64,000 bases of DNA from Agrobacterium vitis (GCF_013337045.2 NZ_CP118259.1:620001-684000), one strand, 5' to 3'. Shown: positions 25,405 to 36,219, numbered from the stretch's first letter. Notes: generated by a model not told the origin, from the letters alone. Made by a program: numbers and translations.

Positions 25405-28400
25405 GTGAACAATGAAATTCAACACCCCGGCATTTACGTGCGCGAGCAAGTCATCCCCGCTGGGATGAGCGTTACGAAGGCAGCGGCGCAGCTCGAAATC
25501 GGTCGCCCCGCACTTTCCAATTTCTTGAACGGCAACGCCGATCTGTCCCCCGAAATGGCGGCTAGGCTTGAGGCTGCGTTCGGCGCATCCGCTCGTGACC
25601 TTCTCGACCGTCAGAGCGCATGGAGCGCTGCTCGCGCGAAGCGCTCAACTGAGACGTCAGCCATCAAATCCTACGTGCCGCCATTTCTACAAATCAAGGC
25701 GGCTCGCATTGAGGCATGGGCTTCGTCGGGCATCGCCGCGCGGCATCGACTCTCGGTGTTTTTGCGAACCCTCGTCAACTCAACCGCCTCCAACCTCTCA
25801 AAGGTTGATTTCCCCGGCAACGATGACAGCGAGCAACCGGGCTGGGACGGTGAGATCATTTCGGAACAGGCAACGCCGTGGATTCCAGCGGGCCACTCTG
25901 GTTGGGAGTTCGGGGTTAACCAAAACATCAAGACGAAGGCGGATCACGACTACGGAAAAAGCGTTGGCGGAACGGTGGACGCTGTCCGTAAAAACATGAC
26001 GTTCGTGTTTGTCACGCCTCGCGATTGGTCCGGCAAGGCCGCGTGGATCAAGGAGCAGAAGGCGAAGAAACACTGGAAGGACGTGCGCGCTTACGATGCC
26101 AGCGACCTTGAGCAATGGCTGGAACAGTCGCTCCCCGGCCAGACTTGGTTCGCCAACGAAACTGGGCAGGACTCAGATGGTGCGCTCTCGCTCGACGAGG
26201 CGTGGAAGGTCTGGAGCGCGGATTGTAAACCTGAGCTGACGCCTGCCCTGTTCACCGATGCTGTGCGGTCAGCGGAAGCCACCGTGCGTCGTGGTCTGAC
26301 CGAAACGCCCTATCGCCCTCTTGTTGTCACCGCCGATTCCAAGGATGAAGCACTCGGTTTCCTCAGCTCCGTTTTTGCGCTCGATAGCAAAGAATTCAGC
26401 GTTTACCGTGACCGCGTGATTGTCTTTCGCAAGCCTGGTGCGTTGAGTAAGCTGGCGTCGCAGGTTTCAAACTTCATCCCGGTGATCGCATCGCGCGAGG
26501 TCGAAAAGGAATTTGCACCGTTCAGCGCATCAATGCCATCCTTCGTTATCTACACGCGTAACGCGCTGGCCGAACAGCCCGACATCGAACTTGAAACCCT
26601 GAACTGGCAGTCGTTCGAAGCGGCCTTGCAGACAATGGGTCTGGACCGCGACCGCATTGATCAACTCAACCGTGAATCCGGCCGGTCGCCGACCGTCTTG
26701 CGACGCCGCCTTTCCCAGCTGCCAGCAATTAACCGCCCCGATTGGGCATCGGATGCTGTCTTGGCAGCTAGCCTGATTCCTTTCTTTTTCGGGGGGACTT
26801 GGAAGGCCGACAACAAGACCGATCAGGCGATGCTGGAATTGCTGGCCGGAGACGTGCCGTTCGCCGAGCTAGAACGCCGCCTGTTGGCGTTGCTGCCGCT
26901 CGACGGTTCGCCGGTCTGGTCGGTTGGTTCGCTGCGCGGCGTCGTTTCGAAAATCGACCTGTTATTCGCAATCCGCGACGCCATCACGGCTGTCGATCTG
27001 GAACGGTTCTTCGCTGTCGCAGAGGTCGTTCTGAGCGAGGATGATCCAAGGCTTGAGTTGGCTGAGAAGGACCGTTGGGCTGCGAACATCTACGGCAAGC
27101 AGCGCGAAATTTCGGGAGCACTGCGCAACGGCCTCGGCGAGACGCTGGTGCTGCTATCTGTCTACGGTCACAGCCTGTTCAAAACACGTATCGACTTCGA
27201 CGCGGCGGTGCGCGCGTCCGTCCTCGTGCGGACGCTGCTGATGCCAATGACTCCGCATCTTCTGGAATCGCAGATCGACAATGTGGGGGTGTACGCCGAG
27301 GCCGCCCCTGAGACCTTCCTGTCGATCATTGAAGCCGATTTGAAGACAGACGACTCCGCCGCCATGGCGATGATCCGACCCAATAGTGACGCGATGTTCG
27401 GGAGCACCCCCCGCACCAGCTTGCTGTGGGCGCTAGAAGGGCTGGGTTGGTCTCAGCAACTGTTCATGCGGACGGTGTTGGTGCTTGGCAAGCTTGCCGA
27501 ACGGCCACTTCACGACAATCTAATTAACAAGCCCTCCAATAGCCTCGCGGCGATGTTCAGGGCCTGGATGCCGCAGACGAGCGCGCCATTGGCGGCACGA
27601 AAGGCTGCGTTTAAGAAGCTGGCTGTAGAGTATCCCATGGTGGCGTGGCCGATCTGTCTCGACCAGTTTGCGCCGCATTCGAGGTTCGGCGGTTATAGCC
27701 ATAAGCCGCGCTGGCGCCCGGACGGTCATGGCCTTGGCGATCCCATTTCGGGAAGCGAAGCGAATGATTTCGCGTTGTTCGCCTTTGACATGGCGATCAA
27801 CTGGCCTTCGCTGACGTGCGGCATGATATGTGACTTGGTAGATAATCTGAGTGGTGTCGCGGAGGAACTCCAATTTAAAGTCTGGGACTTGATCGATGCG
27901 TGGACGGCGACGGCCACTGATGAGGACAAGGCTGCGGTGCGCGAGCGCATCCGCGTGACCACCATGACTAGGCGGGCAATCCTGCAAAAAGGCGGGCGCA
28001 AGGCGATTAAGACAGATTCGCGCGCGAGGGCAGCGTACGACCGGCTCGAACCGAAAGACCCTGTGCAGCGGAATGCGTGGCTGTTTAGCAAGTCTTGGGT
28101 CGATGAGTCGGCTGACGAGATCCAGGATGAGGCTTTCGATTATCACGCCCGCGACGAGCGCATTACTCGCCTGCGCGAAAACGCTGCACAGGAAGTATTT
28201 CAGACAGGCGGCGTCGCTGCCGTGATGAAGTTGGCCGAGACTGGTGATGCCGGTTATAATCTGGGCTGGGCGTTCGCGGCTACCATGAGCGATGAAGCTG
28301 CGTTGATCGAAGCCGTGCTGAAATTCATCGGGGGCGGCGATCTCGACGGTGCCCGGCGGGCGGTGGTCATGGGGATTCTGGCCCAAGGATCTGGACGTAA

Positions 28401-29466
28401 TATTCTCGATAAGGCGGCGCATCGGGTATCGGACGAAAAGGTGGTGCCGTTGCTGACAAGCGCTCCGTTCGACCGGGCGACATGGGCGGTTTTAGACTCG
28501 TTTGATGACGATATTCGCACAGCTTATTGGCGCGAGGTCCCTCCCAACTGGAATCGCGACGAGGACGACCTGTTGGTCGGCGTAATGAATTTGTTGAAAG
28601 CCAATCGCCCGCGCGCGGCCTTCCGGTTCGCACACTTCTCGATGAATGAACTGCCGCCGCTGGTGCTATTTGATCTACTCGCTGCCATTGCCCGCGGATC
28701 GGACGAACCGGCAAATACCTATCAGCTCGACCGGCATGATCTGCGCAAGGCATTCCGTCGACTGAGTGGGAGCGCTGACGTGAAAACCGACGCGATGGCA
28801 GGCCTAGAATTCGCGTTCATCGACATTTTCGACGACGGGGAAGGTAACCCGGAAAACCTCGAAAAGGAAATCGCGCGCAACCCCGAACTGTTCGTTCAGG
28901 CGGTCGGCTTCTCGTTCAAGCGAAGCGACGGTAACGAAGACCCAGCCGAGCTGCGGTCGGATCACAGCGAGCAAAAATCCACCCGCGCACACGCCGCCTA
29001 CAAGCTGCTCGATGTCATTGCTCTCATTCCCGGAAGTAAGGATGACAGGACGATCGACAGCGCTGATCTGGTGCGTTGGATCGAGAATGCCCGCACCGGT
29101 TGCGCCGCAATCGCGCGTGAACACGTGGGCGACCAGATGCTCGGTAAGCTTTTATCACATGCGCCGGTAGACGAGGACGGCGTCTGGCCATGTATCCCCG
29201 TCCGCGATGCTCTTGAGAAGGTAATGACGGAGCATATCGGTCGCGGCCTTCAAATGGCGCTCTTTAATTCGCGTGGCGCGACCTGGCGCGGCCATGGCGG
29301 CGATCAAGAACGTGAGCTTGCGACGAAATACGCGCTGTGGGCGGACGCGATGGAATACACCCACCCGCGTGTGGCGGCGGTGCATCGCGATATGGAGCGC
29401 AGGTATCTCTACCATGCGGAACGTGAGGACACTGACGCCAAGGCCAACCGGCGACTGATGCGCTGA
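25405..29466 (+). CDS. HigA-like HTH fused to nuclease-like domain and long helical C-terminus (candidate defence protein)
   Basis: This 1353-residue protein has no standard name. Residues 7-75 form an XRE-type domain of the HigA antitoxin kind (HPGIYVREQVIPAGMSVTKAAAQL, IGRPALSNFLNGNADLS, AARLEAAFG). Residues 100-255 resemble a restriction-endonuclease-like region known from large defence-type proteins: FPGND, GWDGE (Asp148), GHSGWEFG (Glu168), KTKADHDY (Lys178), then FVFVTPRDW and DASDLEQWLEQS. The stretch 260-450 is like a STAND-type linker (LVVTADSKDEALGFLSSVF; SGRSPTVLRRRLSQL), but no Walker A loop is visible. The rest, about 900 residues, looks helical and repeat-like. The start is GTG with AGGA seven bases upstream. 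No toxin partner adjoins. A catalytic role is inferred, not shown. Confidence 0.75.
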   Translation: MNNEIQHPGIYVREQVIPAGMSVTKAAAQLEIGRPALSNFLNGNADLSPEMAARLEAAFGASARDLLDRQSAWSAARAKRSTETSAIKSYVPPFLQIKAARIEAWASSGIAARHRLSVFLRTLVNSTASNLSKVDFPGNDDSEQPGWDGEIISEQATPWIPAGHSGWEFGVNQNIKTKADHDYGKSVGGTVDAVRKNMTFVFVTPRDWSGKAAWIKEQKAKKHWKDVRAYDASDLEQWLEQSLPGQTWFANETGQDSDGALSLDEAWKVWSADCKPELTPALFTDAVRSAEATVRRGLTETPYRPLVVTADSKDEALGFLSSVFALDSKEFSVYRDRVIVFRKPGALSKLASQVSNFIPVIASREVEKEFAPFSASMPSFVIYTRNALAEQPDIELETLNWQSFEAALQTMGLDRDRIDQLNRESGRSPTVLRRRLSQLPAINRPDWASDAVLAASLIPFFFGGTWKADNKTDQAMLELLAGDVPFAELERRLLALLPLDGSPVWSVGSLRGVVSKIDLLFAIRDAITAVDLERFFAVAEVVLSEDDPRLELAEKDRWAANIYGKQREISGALRNGLGETLVLLSVYGHSLFKTRIDFDAAVRASVLVRTLLMPMTPHLLESQIDNVGVYAEAAPETFLSIIEADLKTDDSAAMAMIRPNSDAMFGSTPRTSLLWALEGLGWSQQLFMRTVLVLGKLAERPLHDNLINKPSNSLAAMFRAWMPQTSAPLAARKAAFKKLAVEYPMVAWPICLDQFAPHSRFGGYSHKPRWRPDGHGLGDPISGSEANDFALFAFDMAINWPSLTCGMICDLVDNLSGVAEELQFKVWDLIDAWTATATDEDKAAVRERIRVTTMTRRAILQKGGRKAIKTDSRARAAYDRLEPKDPVQRNAWLFSKSWVDESADEIQDEAFDYHARDERITRLRENAAQEVFQTGGVAAVMKLAETGDAGYNLGWAFAATMSDEAALIEAVLKFIGGGDLDGARRAVVMGILAQGSGRNILDKAAHRVSDEKVVPLLTSAPFDRATWAVLDSFDDDIRTAYWREVPPNWNRDEDDLLVGVMNLLKANRPRAAFRFAHFSMNELPPLVLFDLLAAIARGSDEPANTYQLDRHDLRKAFRRLSGSADVKTDAMAGLEFAFIDIFDDGEGNPENLEKEIARNPELFVQAVGFSFKRSDGNEDPAELRSDHSEQKSTRAHAAYKLLDVIALIPGSKDDRTIDSADLVRWIENARTGCAAIAREHVGDQMLGKLLSHAPVDEDGVWPCIPVRDALEKVMTEHIGRGLQMALFNSRGATWRGHGGDQERELATKYALWADAMEYTHPRVAAVHRDMERRYLYHAEREDTDAKANRRLMR

Positions 29467-29685
29467 CCTCCGCAGAGGGGCGCGAGTATCGACTGTTTGC
29501 GAATAGCAACCATAATGGCGCTTGCAACCTCATTCCCCAAATAGATCCAACCCACGGCACTCTTCACCCAAGCTTCGCCTCCTCATCCGCCTGCTGCACC
29601 TTCTCCCCCCATTTTTCAAAACGGGAGGGAGAAATGCCAGGAGCCCTCCGCGCCCCGCCAACCAGCTTCGCCCCCTCACGCCTGC

Positions 29686-31502
29686 TTACGCCGCATAACG
29701 GTTGTCGACGCTTCTTGATCCGCCGGGAACGATGAAGCGGGAGACGAGTTGTTGCAAGCGCACGCTTTCCTGCGCAAGGTTGGCGCTGGCGGCGCTGGTT
29801 TCTTCTACCATGGCGGCGTTCTGCTGGGTGACCTGGTCCATCTGGTTGACGGCGGTATTGACCTCTGACAGGCCGACCGATTGTTCACGCGAGGAGGTGG
29901 CGATGGCGTCCATCAGGCCGTTGATCGTCGTGACGTGCTGCTCGATGGCTTTCAGAACCTCGCCGGTTTCTTGCACCTGACGCACGCCGTTTTCCACTTC
30001 CTGGGTGGATTTGTTGATCAGTTCCTTGATTTCGCGTGCGGCCTTGGCCGAGCGTTGCGCCAGTTCCCGCACTTCTGTGGCGACCACCGCAAAGCCACGG
30101 CCCGCTTCGCCCGCACGGGCGGCTTCGACACCGGCATTCAGGGCGAGAAGATTGGTCTGGAAGGCAATCTCGTCAATCACGGTGATGATGTTGGAGATCT
30201 GGTTAGAGGAGTGCTCGATACGCTGCATGGCGCTGATGGCTTCGCCAACCACCTGGCCGGAATGCACCGCGCTGCTATTGGCTTCCTTGGCCACGCCGCG
30301 CGCTTCTTCCACCCGGCGAGAGGAATTGCTGACATTGACGGTGATCTGGTCGAGGGCGGCGGCTGTCTCTTCCAGCGATGCGGCCTGCTGTTCCGTGCGC
30401 TTGGAAAGGTCGTCCGCACTCTGGCTGACTTCGCGTGAGCCGTCGCTGATAGCATTAGCAGAGGTGGCAACGGTGGAAATCGTGCTGCCCAATTGGGCGA
30501 CAGCGGTATTCAGGTCGAGGCGCAGAGCGTCGAATTCCGGGGCAAACGGTTCTTTCAGTTCAAAGCCGAGATCGCCTGCCGCCAGCGCTTCAGGCCAGAT
30601 GCAAGACCTGCGGTGGCTTCCTGCAATTTCTTCTGTGCCGCTGCTTCGGCCTCCTGCTGAAGGCGCAGCTTGTCTGCTTCGGCCTTCTGGCGGTTGCTGG
30701 CGGCTTCGGCTTCCAGGGCACGGCTGTGGAGAATGCCGTCCTTGAACACCTGAAGCGCGGCGGCCATGGCGCCGATTTCGTCCTTGCGGCTCATGTAAGG
30801 CACGCTGCCGCTGGTATCGCCGGAAGACAAGGTCCGCATATTGTCCGTCATATGCTTCAAGGGGCGCACGACCCGCAGGCTGCTGACCAGTGCCGCACCG
30901 ATGCCGATGCTGAACGCTAAGGCAAGAGCGATATAGGTCACGGTCGTGGCCAGGGAGATTTGCTCGGCGTTGGAGGCGCCCTCGTCTTTAACGTTGTTGG
31001 CCAGATCGTCAACAGCGGCCTGGATATCGTCACCGGCCTTGGCATAGGTCGCCAGGGACTCTCCCAGAAACAGCTGTTTTGCCTCATCCGCATTGCCGCT
31101 GTCCGTTAAGGTCTTGACCTTCTGCCACAATTGCTCGGCCTTGGCCCAGTCCCTGGAGAAGGTGTCGTAAAGCTCCTGGTCTTCTTTGTCGACGATCAGC
31201 GGCTCATACTGCTTTCTAGCCTTCGCGAGTGCTTCATAGCCATTGTTCAGCGATCCCAGAAACACAGCCCGCTGTTCAGGTGTGGTGGCGCTGCGATAAT
31301 TGCTCTGCGCAACGCGGATATCGCCCAGATCAGCATTGATCTGCCCCATAAGGATGAAGGAAGGAACCCGCTTATCGACGATCTTGTTGGTCCCATCCGA
31401 TATGGTGTTCAGCGACGTCACCGCATAAATGCCCTGGCCAACTACCACCAGAAGAATGACCGCGAACAGGGATATGAGAAGTTGGCCAAGAGAGATGCGC
31501 AT
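29686..31502 (-). pseudogene. Chemoreceptor gene interrupted by a single-base deletion
   Basis: Two consecutive frames on the minus strand together encode one methyl-accepting chemotaxis protein of about 605 residues. The first (31502 to 30555) has a signal anchor, a four-helix-bundle sensor and HAMP (VVRPLKHMTDNMRTLSSGD) and reads up to GLKRWRQAISALN. The second contains the rest of the linker and the tip [27 protein letters not shown]. Restoring one base between 30584 and 30585 would rejoin them, reading LKR-LAAGDLGFELKEPFAPEFDALR, the usual linker wording, and the total length becomes divisible by three. Without it the membrane half would be made with a false tail. A sequencing error is equally possible. 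Confidence 0.85.
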
Positions 31503-31851
31503 TTTTAATCTCCAGAGCCGGACGGCCCGCTTTCTTGCAGAGTTACCATTATGGTGTTGCTAATCCTCAGTTTAATGGCAAATAGGTTTAAACATTAATA
31601 ATGTTGAATAATATCAAGAAAACCCAGCCAACCTTTTGATTTTCCTGTAAAAACAGAAGAGGAGGAGTGCGCTCGTCTTGAGAGACTAGCGCCAGCGCAA
31701 ATCGCGGACTTGCTGTACTGTTTTTGGTATTCTGTCACGATCCGGCAATATACTGTCTTGCTTATGCCATGGTCGCGGTTTCAAAACACCTGGCGTTTGA
31801 TGCCAGAACAAGCAATGAACGAGCAATGAGCGGCTAGGCAAAGGGTATAAG
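31503..31851. other. AT-rich intergenic region with a 15-bp palindrome
   Basis: About 350 bp between the divergent chemoreceptor and uppP genes. The part near the chemoreceptor is AT-rich and holds an inverted repeat AACATTA (31591-31597) / TAATGTT (31599-31605), about 90 bp before the chemoreceptor start; it could be an operator. Nothing else is recognised. Confidence 0.5.
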
Positions 31852-32724
31852 ATGGCGGATGCATGCGTGGTGGGTTCGGCAACGGGTTTTGTCGATCTGA
31901 GTTTTATCCAGACCGCGTTTCTAGGCGTGGTGCAGGGGGTGACGGAACTGGTGCCGGTTTCCTCCTCGGCCCATATGCGGGTGGTGCCAGCGCTGCTGGG
32001 CTGGCCTGATCCGGGCGCCGCCTTTTCGGCTGCCATGCAGATGGCGGCGCTGGTTGGCGTCATCAGCTATTTCTGGCGCGACATTTACGGACTGGCCAGC
32101 GGTTCGATCAGCGCCGTCAAACGCCGTGACTTTGAGAATTTCGATTTCCAGCTGGTGCTGTGGATTTTGATCGCCACGCTGCCGATTATCGTCGCCGGGC
32201 TGGCGCTGTCGCATACGCTGAACAGCTGCGGTTCACCGCTGCGCAGCCTCTGGGCCGTGGGGCTGGCCTGTCTGGTCATGGGCGGGCTGCTGGCCGCCAC
32301 CGAGCTTCTAGCCAAACATCGCCGTGACCTGCCCAGTATTCGCCCGCTGGATATTCTTCTCGTCGGCATCGCCCAGGTCGGCGCGCTGATTCCCGGCGTG
32401 TCACGCTCCGGCGCGACGATGACGGCGGCCTTGGCGTTGGGCTTCAAGCGGGAGGAAGCAGCGCGCTTTTCCTTCCTGCTTGGCTTGCCGGCCATTCTTC
32501 TGGCCGGTCTCAAGGAGGTCTGGGAATTGCACAAGCTGGCGCTGGACAGCCATGGCTGGGCGCTGCTCGGGGTCGGCCTGGTGGCGGGCGGCATCTCCTC
32601 GCTCATCGCCATCTGGGGCCTGATGCGCTTTCTGGAGCGTTTCTCCACCTGGCCCTTCGTGATCTACCGGATCATTCTGGGCGTGGTGCTGCTGGCGGCT
32701 GCCGCCTCCGGCATGGCTTCGTAA
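31852..32724 (+). CDS. uppP: Undecaprenyl-diphosphatase
   Basis: The 290-residue integral membrane protein dephosphorylates undecaprenyl diphosphate to recycle the lipid carrier for peptidoglycan and other envelope polymers; overproduction gives bacitracin resistance in model bacteria. Both active-site segments are intact: [14 protein letters not shown] near residue 30 and the glycine-rich [18 protein letters not shown] near residue 180. The hydrophobic profile fits the family. An extra N-terminal tail of about 16 residues ([16 protein letters not shown]) precedes the first helix, so an internal start is possible, though none has a good ribosome-binding site. It is convergent with xylG, 10 bp apart. 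The gene seems to be a monocistronic unit. Confidence 0.95.
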   Translation: MADACVVGSATGFVDLSFIQTAFLGVVQGVTELVPVSSSAHMRVVPALLGWPDPGAAFSAAMQMAALVGVISYFWRDIYGLASGSISAVKRRDFENFDFQLVLWILIATLPIIVAGLALSHTLNSCGSPLRSLWAVGLACLVMGGLLAATELLAKHRRDLPSIRPLDILLVGIAQVGALIPGVSRSGATMTAALALGFKREEAARFSFLLGLPAILLAGLKEVWELHKLALDSHGWALLGVGLVAGGISSLIAIWGLMRFLERFSTWPFVIYRIILGVVLLAAAASGMAS

Positions 32725-32733
32725 ACCTGGGTC

Positions 32734-33519
32734 TCAAACCACCTGCATCGCGCCGGGGCCAGGCACGGCACCGGGCGGCACCTTGCCCATGATGATCATG
32801 CCCAGCACTTCATCCTTGGTGACATCCTGCGTGCGGGCGTGGCCGACCACCTTGCCGTTCTTCATCACAAACACCCGGTCGGCGAGATCGAAGACATCGT
32901 GGATGTCGTGGCTGATCAGGAAAATGCCGATACCTTCCTTTTTCAGTTGCAGGATCAGTTCCCCCACCTGAGCGGTTTCCTGGGGGCCGAGCGCTGCGGT
33001 CGGCTCATCCATGATCAGGATGCGGGCATCGAACAGGATGGCGCGGGCGATGGCCACCGATTGCCGCTGGCCGCCTGACAACGCTTTCACCGGCTCCTTG
33101 AAGCGCTGGAAATTCGGATTGAGCCGCCCCATCACCTCACGCGCCTTGGCCTCCATGGCCACATCATCCAGCGTCCCCCAGGGGGTGCGCAACTCGCGTC
33201 CCAGATAAAGATTGGCGGCGGCATCGACATTGTCGGCGACGGCCAGTGTCTGGTAGATGGTCTCGATGCCGTGGCGCTTGGCATCACGCGGATTGCTGAT
33301 GTCGACAGGTTGACCATTGATCAGGATCTCGCCGGTATCGCGTTTATAGGCGCCCGACAGGATCTTGATCAGCGTCGATTTGCCCGCACCGTTATGGCCG
33401 AGCAGGGCGACGACCTCACCTGCATGAAGATCCACCGAGGCATTATCGACGGCGTGAATACCGCCGAAGGAGATGGAGATATTCTTCATTTCCACAAGAG
33501 GCGTGTTCTGTTGTGTCAT
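32734..33519 (-). CDS. xylG: D-xylose ABC transporter ATP-binding protein
   Basis: The 261-residue ATPase powers sugar uptake by the XylFHG-type transporter at the inner membrane. The Walker A loop GHNGAGKST lies at residues 41-49, the ABC signature LSGGQRQSV in the middle and Walker [13 protein letters not shown] after it, followed by the H-loop LISHDIHDV. It has only one nucleotide-binding domain, whereas the E. coli XylG is a tandem of two; single-domain versions are known in other bacteria and would work as a homodimer. The ATG at 33519 has GGAG upstream; the open frame runs far beyond it, antisense to nothing but overlapping xylH out of frame, and is not real there. It is the last gene of the operon. 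Confidence 0.9.
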   Translation of the reverse strand: MTQQNTPLVEMKNISISFGGIHAVDNASVDLHAGEVVALLGHNGAGKSTLIKILSGAYKRDTGEILINGQPVDISNPRDAKRHGIETIYQTLAVADNVDAAANLYLGRELRTPWGTLDDVAMEAKAREVMGRLNPNFQRFKEPVKALSGGQRQSVAIARAILFDARILIMDEPTAALGPQETAQVGELILQLKKEGIGIFLISHDIHDVFDLADRVFVMKNGKVVGHARTQDVTKDEVLGMIIMGKVPPGAVPGPGAMQVV

Positions 33520-33536
33520 AACGTTTCTCCTGCTTT

Positions 33537-34850
33537 TTATCGGGTGCGGGCGCGGTAAACCGTATCCAGCCAGACCGCGACGACCAGCACCATGCCGATG
33601 ACGATGCTTTGCAGCGGTGTATCCATGCCCAGCAGCACCATGCCCGAATTCAGCGATTGCATGACGATGGCACCCAGGACCGCACCGGCAATGGTGCCGG
33701 CACCACCGGCCAGCGATGTGCCGCCAATCACGGCTGCGGCAATGGTATAAAGCTCGTCCAGCGTGCCTTGCGCATTGGTGGCGGCATTGAGACGGGCGGT
33801 GGAAATCGCTGCGGCAATGGCGCAAAGTGCGCCCATCAGCGCGAAGATCCGCACTGTTACCCAGCGGGTCTTGATGCCCGCCAGCACGGCAGCTTCCGGA
33901 TTGCCGCCAATGGCAAACACATAGCGGCCAAACCGGGTGCGGTTGGTGATGAAATTCATGACCATGGCAATGCCAAGCGCGATCAGCACCGGAATGGCGA
34001 TGCCCAGCGAAATATCCAGCCCGCTGTCCGGCCAGGCGATATTGTTGGCCTCGGCATATTTGCGGGCCAGGTTGACGGGCATGTAATAGCTGTTGAGTAC
34101 GCTGACGGAGCCGAGCACCGCGCCACAGCCGATCAGCCCCATGAAAGATTCGGCCCAGATGGGCTTTAGCGGAAAGCCGAACCGCTTGCGCTGACGGCGA
34201 GAATGCAGGATGGACAACACGATGAACACGCAGGCGATGACCCCGACCACCCAACTGGCGGTGGCCCCGATCGAGCCATCCGCGCCGCCGCCCATCAGGC
34301 GAAAACGGGTATCCATCGGCGCGACCGTCGCGCCGCTCGTCACCATCCAGGCGCAGCCGCGCCAGACCAGCAGACCACCGAGCGTGACGATGAAGGACGG
34401 CACGTTGAGAAAGGCGATGATCGCGCCCTGAAACGCCCCGATTGCCGCGCCGATGACAATGCCGAGCGAGAGCGCCAGCACCCACATCAGCGGATGATCG
34501 TAGCCGAGCAGAACCGGCAAAAACTTGGTCTGCGTCACCGCCATCATCATGCCGACAAAGCCAAGGATTGATCCGACCGATAGATCGATATTACGGGTAA
34601 CGATAACCAGCACCATCCCGGTGGCCATGACAGAGACCGACGCGGCCTGAACCGACAGGTTCCACAGGTTGCGCGGCGTCAGAAACAACCCATCCGACAG
34701 GATATGGAAGCCGAACCAGATGAGCAGCAGCGCGACCACCATGCCCATCAGCCGGGTGTCGATTTCGGTGGCATTCAAAAACCGCCGCCAGGGACTGACC
34801 GTTGACGGACGCGCACTGCTGGATGCTGCGCCAAGTGTGTGATCCACCAT
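33537..34850 (-). CDS. xylH: D-xylose ABC transporter permease
   Basis: The 437-residue permease has about ten or more hydrophobic segments. Conserved sugar-permease wording includes [44 protein letters not shown], the cytoplasmic loop [15 protein letters not shown] that contacts the ATPase and [24 protein letters not shown]. The length, longer than ribose permeases, matches XylH. It lies 17 bp upstream of xylG and 330 bp downstream of xylF, so the operon order is xylF-xylH-xylG. The wide gap to xylF contains a 46-bp inverted repeat. The start at 34850 has GGAG ten bases upstream. Confidence 0.92.
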   Translation of the reverse strand: MVDHTLGAASSSARPSTVSPWRRFLNATEIDTRLMGMVVALLLIWFGFHILSDGLFLTPRNLWNLSVQAASVSVMATGMVLVIVTRNIDLSVGSILGFVGMMMAVTQTKFLPVLLGYDHPLMWVLALSLGIVIGAAIGAFQGAIIAFLNVPSFIVTLGGLLVWRGCAWMVTSGATVAPMDTRFRLMGGGADGSIGATASWVVGVIACVFIVLSILHSRRQRKRFGFPLKPIWAESFMGLIGCGAVLGSVSVLNSYYMPVNLARKYAEANNIAWPDSGLDISLGIAIPVLIALGIAMVMNFITNRTRFGRYVFAIGGNPEAAVLAGIKTRWVTVRIFALMGALCAIAAAISTARLNAATNAQGTLDELYTIAAAVIGGTSLAGGAGTIAGAVLGAIVMQSLNSGMVLLGMDTPLQSIVIGMVLVVAVWLDTVYRARTR

Positions 34851-34951
34851 GGATCGGTTACTCCTCTATGATCTTAAAGATCTGCGCTAAGGGGCCGCTT
34901 TCGTGCCAGCTTTGGTGGCGCGTATGGGATGCGTTTGAGGGGCGGCGGGGT

Positions 34952-35128
34952 TACCCCCCTCTGTCCTGCCGGACATCTCCCCCTCAAGGGGAGAGATCGA
35001 CTCGCGGTTTATCCCTAGCAGTTCATTTCAGCGTTTCGGGTTCAGCGACGGGTGATGGGAGAGGAGCATTTAACTCTATCCAATCTCCCCCCATGAGGGG
35101 GAGATGCCCGGCAGGGCAGAGGGGGGTA
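34952..35128. repeat. Long inverted repeat (46-bp arms) between xylF and xylH
   Basis: Two nearly complementary 46-bp arms, 34952-34997 and 35083-35128, are separated by 85 bp. Each holds a C-rich run, the palindrome-like CTGCCGG/CCGGCAG segment and an inner CTCCCCC...GGGGGAG hairpin. This wording is typical of intergenic palindromes found in many copies in rhizobial genomes. In the xyl transcript it could fold into a large hairpin that lowers expression of the permease and ATPase relative to the binding protein, or protects the upstream message. The rest of the 34851-35178 gap shows nothing else. Confidence 0.85.
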
Positions 35129-35178
35129 AGCCACACACAGCAGCGCATGTTTCCGCTGCTGCGGCTCCCCACCAGCCC

Positions 35179-36219
35179 TTACTTGCAGACTGCTACCGCG
35201 CCGGCTTTCACGCCCTGGCACAACTCGCTCTTGGTGATCCACTTGGCATCGAGAACAACGTTGAGATTGTCCTTGGTGATGGCCTGCGGCATCAGGAATT
35301 GCGATTCCATTTCCACGCCCTTGGTGCCGCCTTTGAACTTGGCGGTGCCGGGGATTTCGCTCATCTTCTTGCCACCGGCCAGCGCCACGGCCACATCACC
35401 GGCTTTCTTGCCCAGCATGCGGCTGTCTTTCCAGACGGAGACGGTCTGGGTGCCAAGTGCCACGCGGTTCAGCGCTGCCTTGTCGCCATCCTGACCGGAA
35501 ACCGGCACGGAACCGGCAAGCCCCTGTGCTTCCAGCGCTGCGACAACGCCGCCCGCCATGCCGTCATTGGAAGAGACGACCGCATCGACCTTGTTGTTGT
35601 TGGCGGTCAAAAACTGCTCCATGTTCTTCTGGGCAATTTCCGGCTTCCAGCCATCGGTATAGGCTTCGCCAACATTCTTGATCTTGCCGCTGGCCATGGC
35701 GTCTTTCAGCACTTCCATCTGGCCGGAAAACACGAAATCGGCGTTCGGATCGGTCGAGCCGCCCTTGATGAACACGTAATTGCCTGTGGGCTTGACCTTC
35801 ATCACGTCCTTGGCCTGCAAGCGGCCGACTTCCTTGTTGTCGAAGGTGATATAATAGGTGTTGGGGTTCTCGATCAGGCGGTCGTAGCCGATGACGGGAA
35901 TGCCCTCAGCCGCAGCCTTTTCGATGGCCGGGCCGATGGCGCTTGAATCCTGCGCCAGTACGATCAGCGCATTGGCGCCCTGGGCAATCAGGCTTTCGAT
36001 ATCGGTCAGCTGCTTGGCGGCGGATGTCTGGGCGTCGGCGGAAATATACTTGGCGCCATGCGCCTTCAGCGCTTCCTTGATGGCGGCTTCATCAGTCTTC
36101 CAGCGCTCTTCCTGGAAGTTGGACCAGGACACGCCAACCACCAGATCCTTGGCATGAACAGGAGCATAGGCAGACGTCATGACGGCAGCCACTGCCATCA
36201 GTTTCAAAACGGATTTCAT
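35179..36219 (-). CDS. xylF: D-xylose-binding periplasmic protein
   Basis: The 346-residue product is a type I periplasmic sugar-binding protein. A signal peptide ([19 protein letters not shown]) is cleaved before [21 protein letters not shown], the opening segment of XylF. Further family markers are [41 protein letters not shown], the hinge wording GYVF-like [16 protein letters not shown] and [16 protein letters not shown]. It delivers D-xylose to the XylH/XylG membrane complex. The ATG at 36219 has GGAGG six bases upstream. It is first in the operon and lies opposite a ROK-family regulator, across a region with a perfect 21-bp palindrome. Confidence 0.94.
   Translation of the reverse strand: MKSVLKLMAVAAVMTSAYAPVHAKDLVVGVSWSNFQEERWKTDEAAIKEALKAHGAKYISADAQTSAAKQLTDIESLIAQGANALIVLAQDSSAIGPAIEKAAAEGIPVIGYDRLIENPNTYYITFDNKEVGRLQAKDVMKVKPTGNYVFIKGGSTDPNADFVFSGQMEVLKDAMASGKIKNVGEAYTDGWKPEIAQKNMEQFLTANNNKVDAVVSSNDGMAGGVVAALEAQGLAGSVPVSGQDGDKAALNRVALGTQTVSVWKDSRMLGKKAGDVAVALAGGKKMSEIPGTAKFKGGTKGVEMESQFLMPQAITKDNLNVVLDAKWITKSELCQGVKAGAVAVCK

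Noticed and set aside
27520..28422. A 300-codon minus-strand frame inside the HigA-fusion gene
   Set aside because: It is antisense to a continuous 1353-codon gene and has low-complexity, arginine-rich wording without a plausible start.
23550..29466. HerA-like ATPase and HigA-fusion protein as one two-gene defence system
   Set aside because: The ATPase is of the common YjgR type, 270 bp separates the genes, and the second has its own promoter and operator. Linkage in other genomes would be needed.
33520..34485. Extension of the xylG frame upstream of its ATG
   Set aside because: The frame is open but overlaps the permease gene out of frame, is Arg/His-rich, and a good ribosome-binding site precedes the ATG at 33519.
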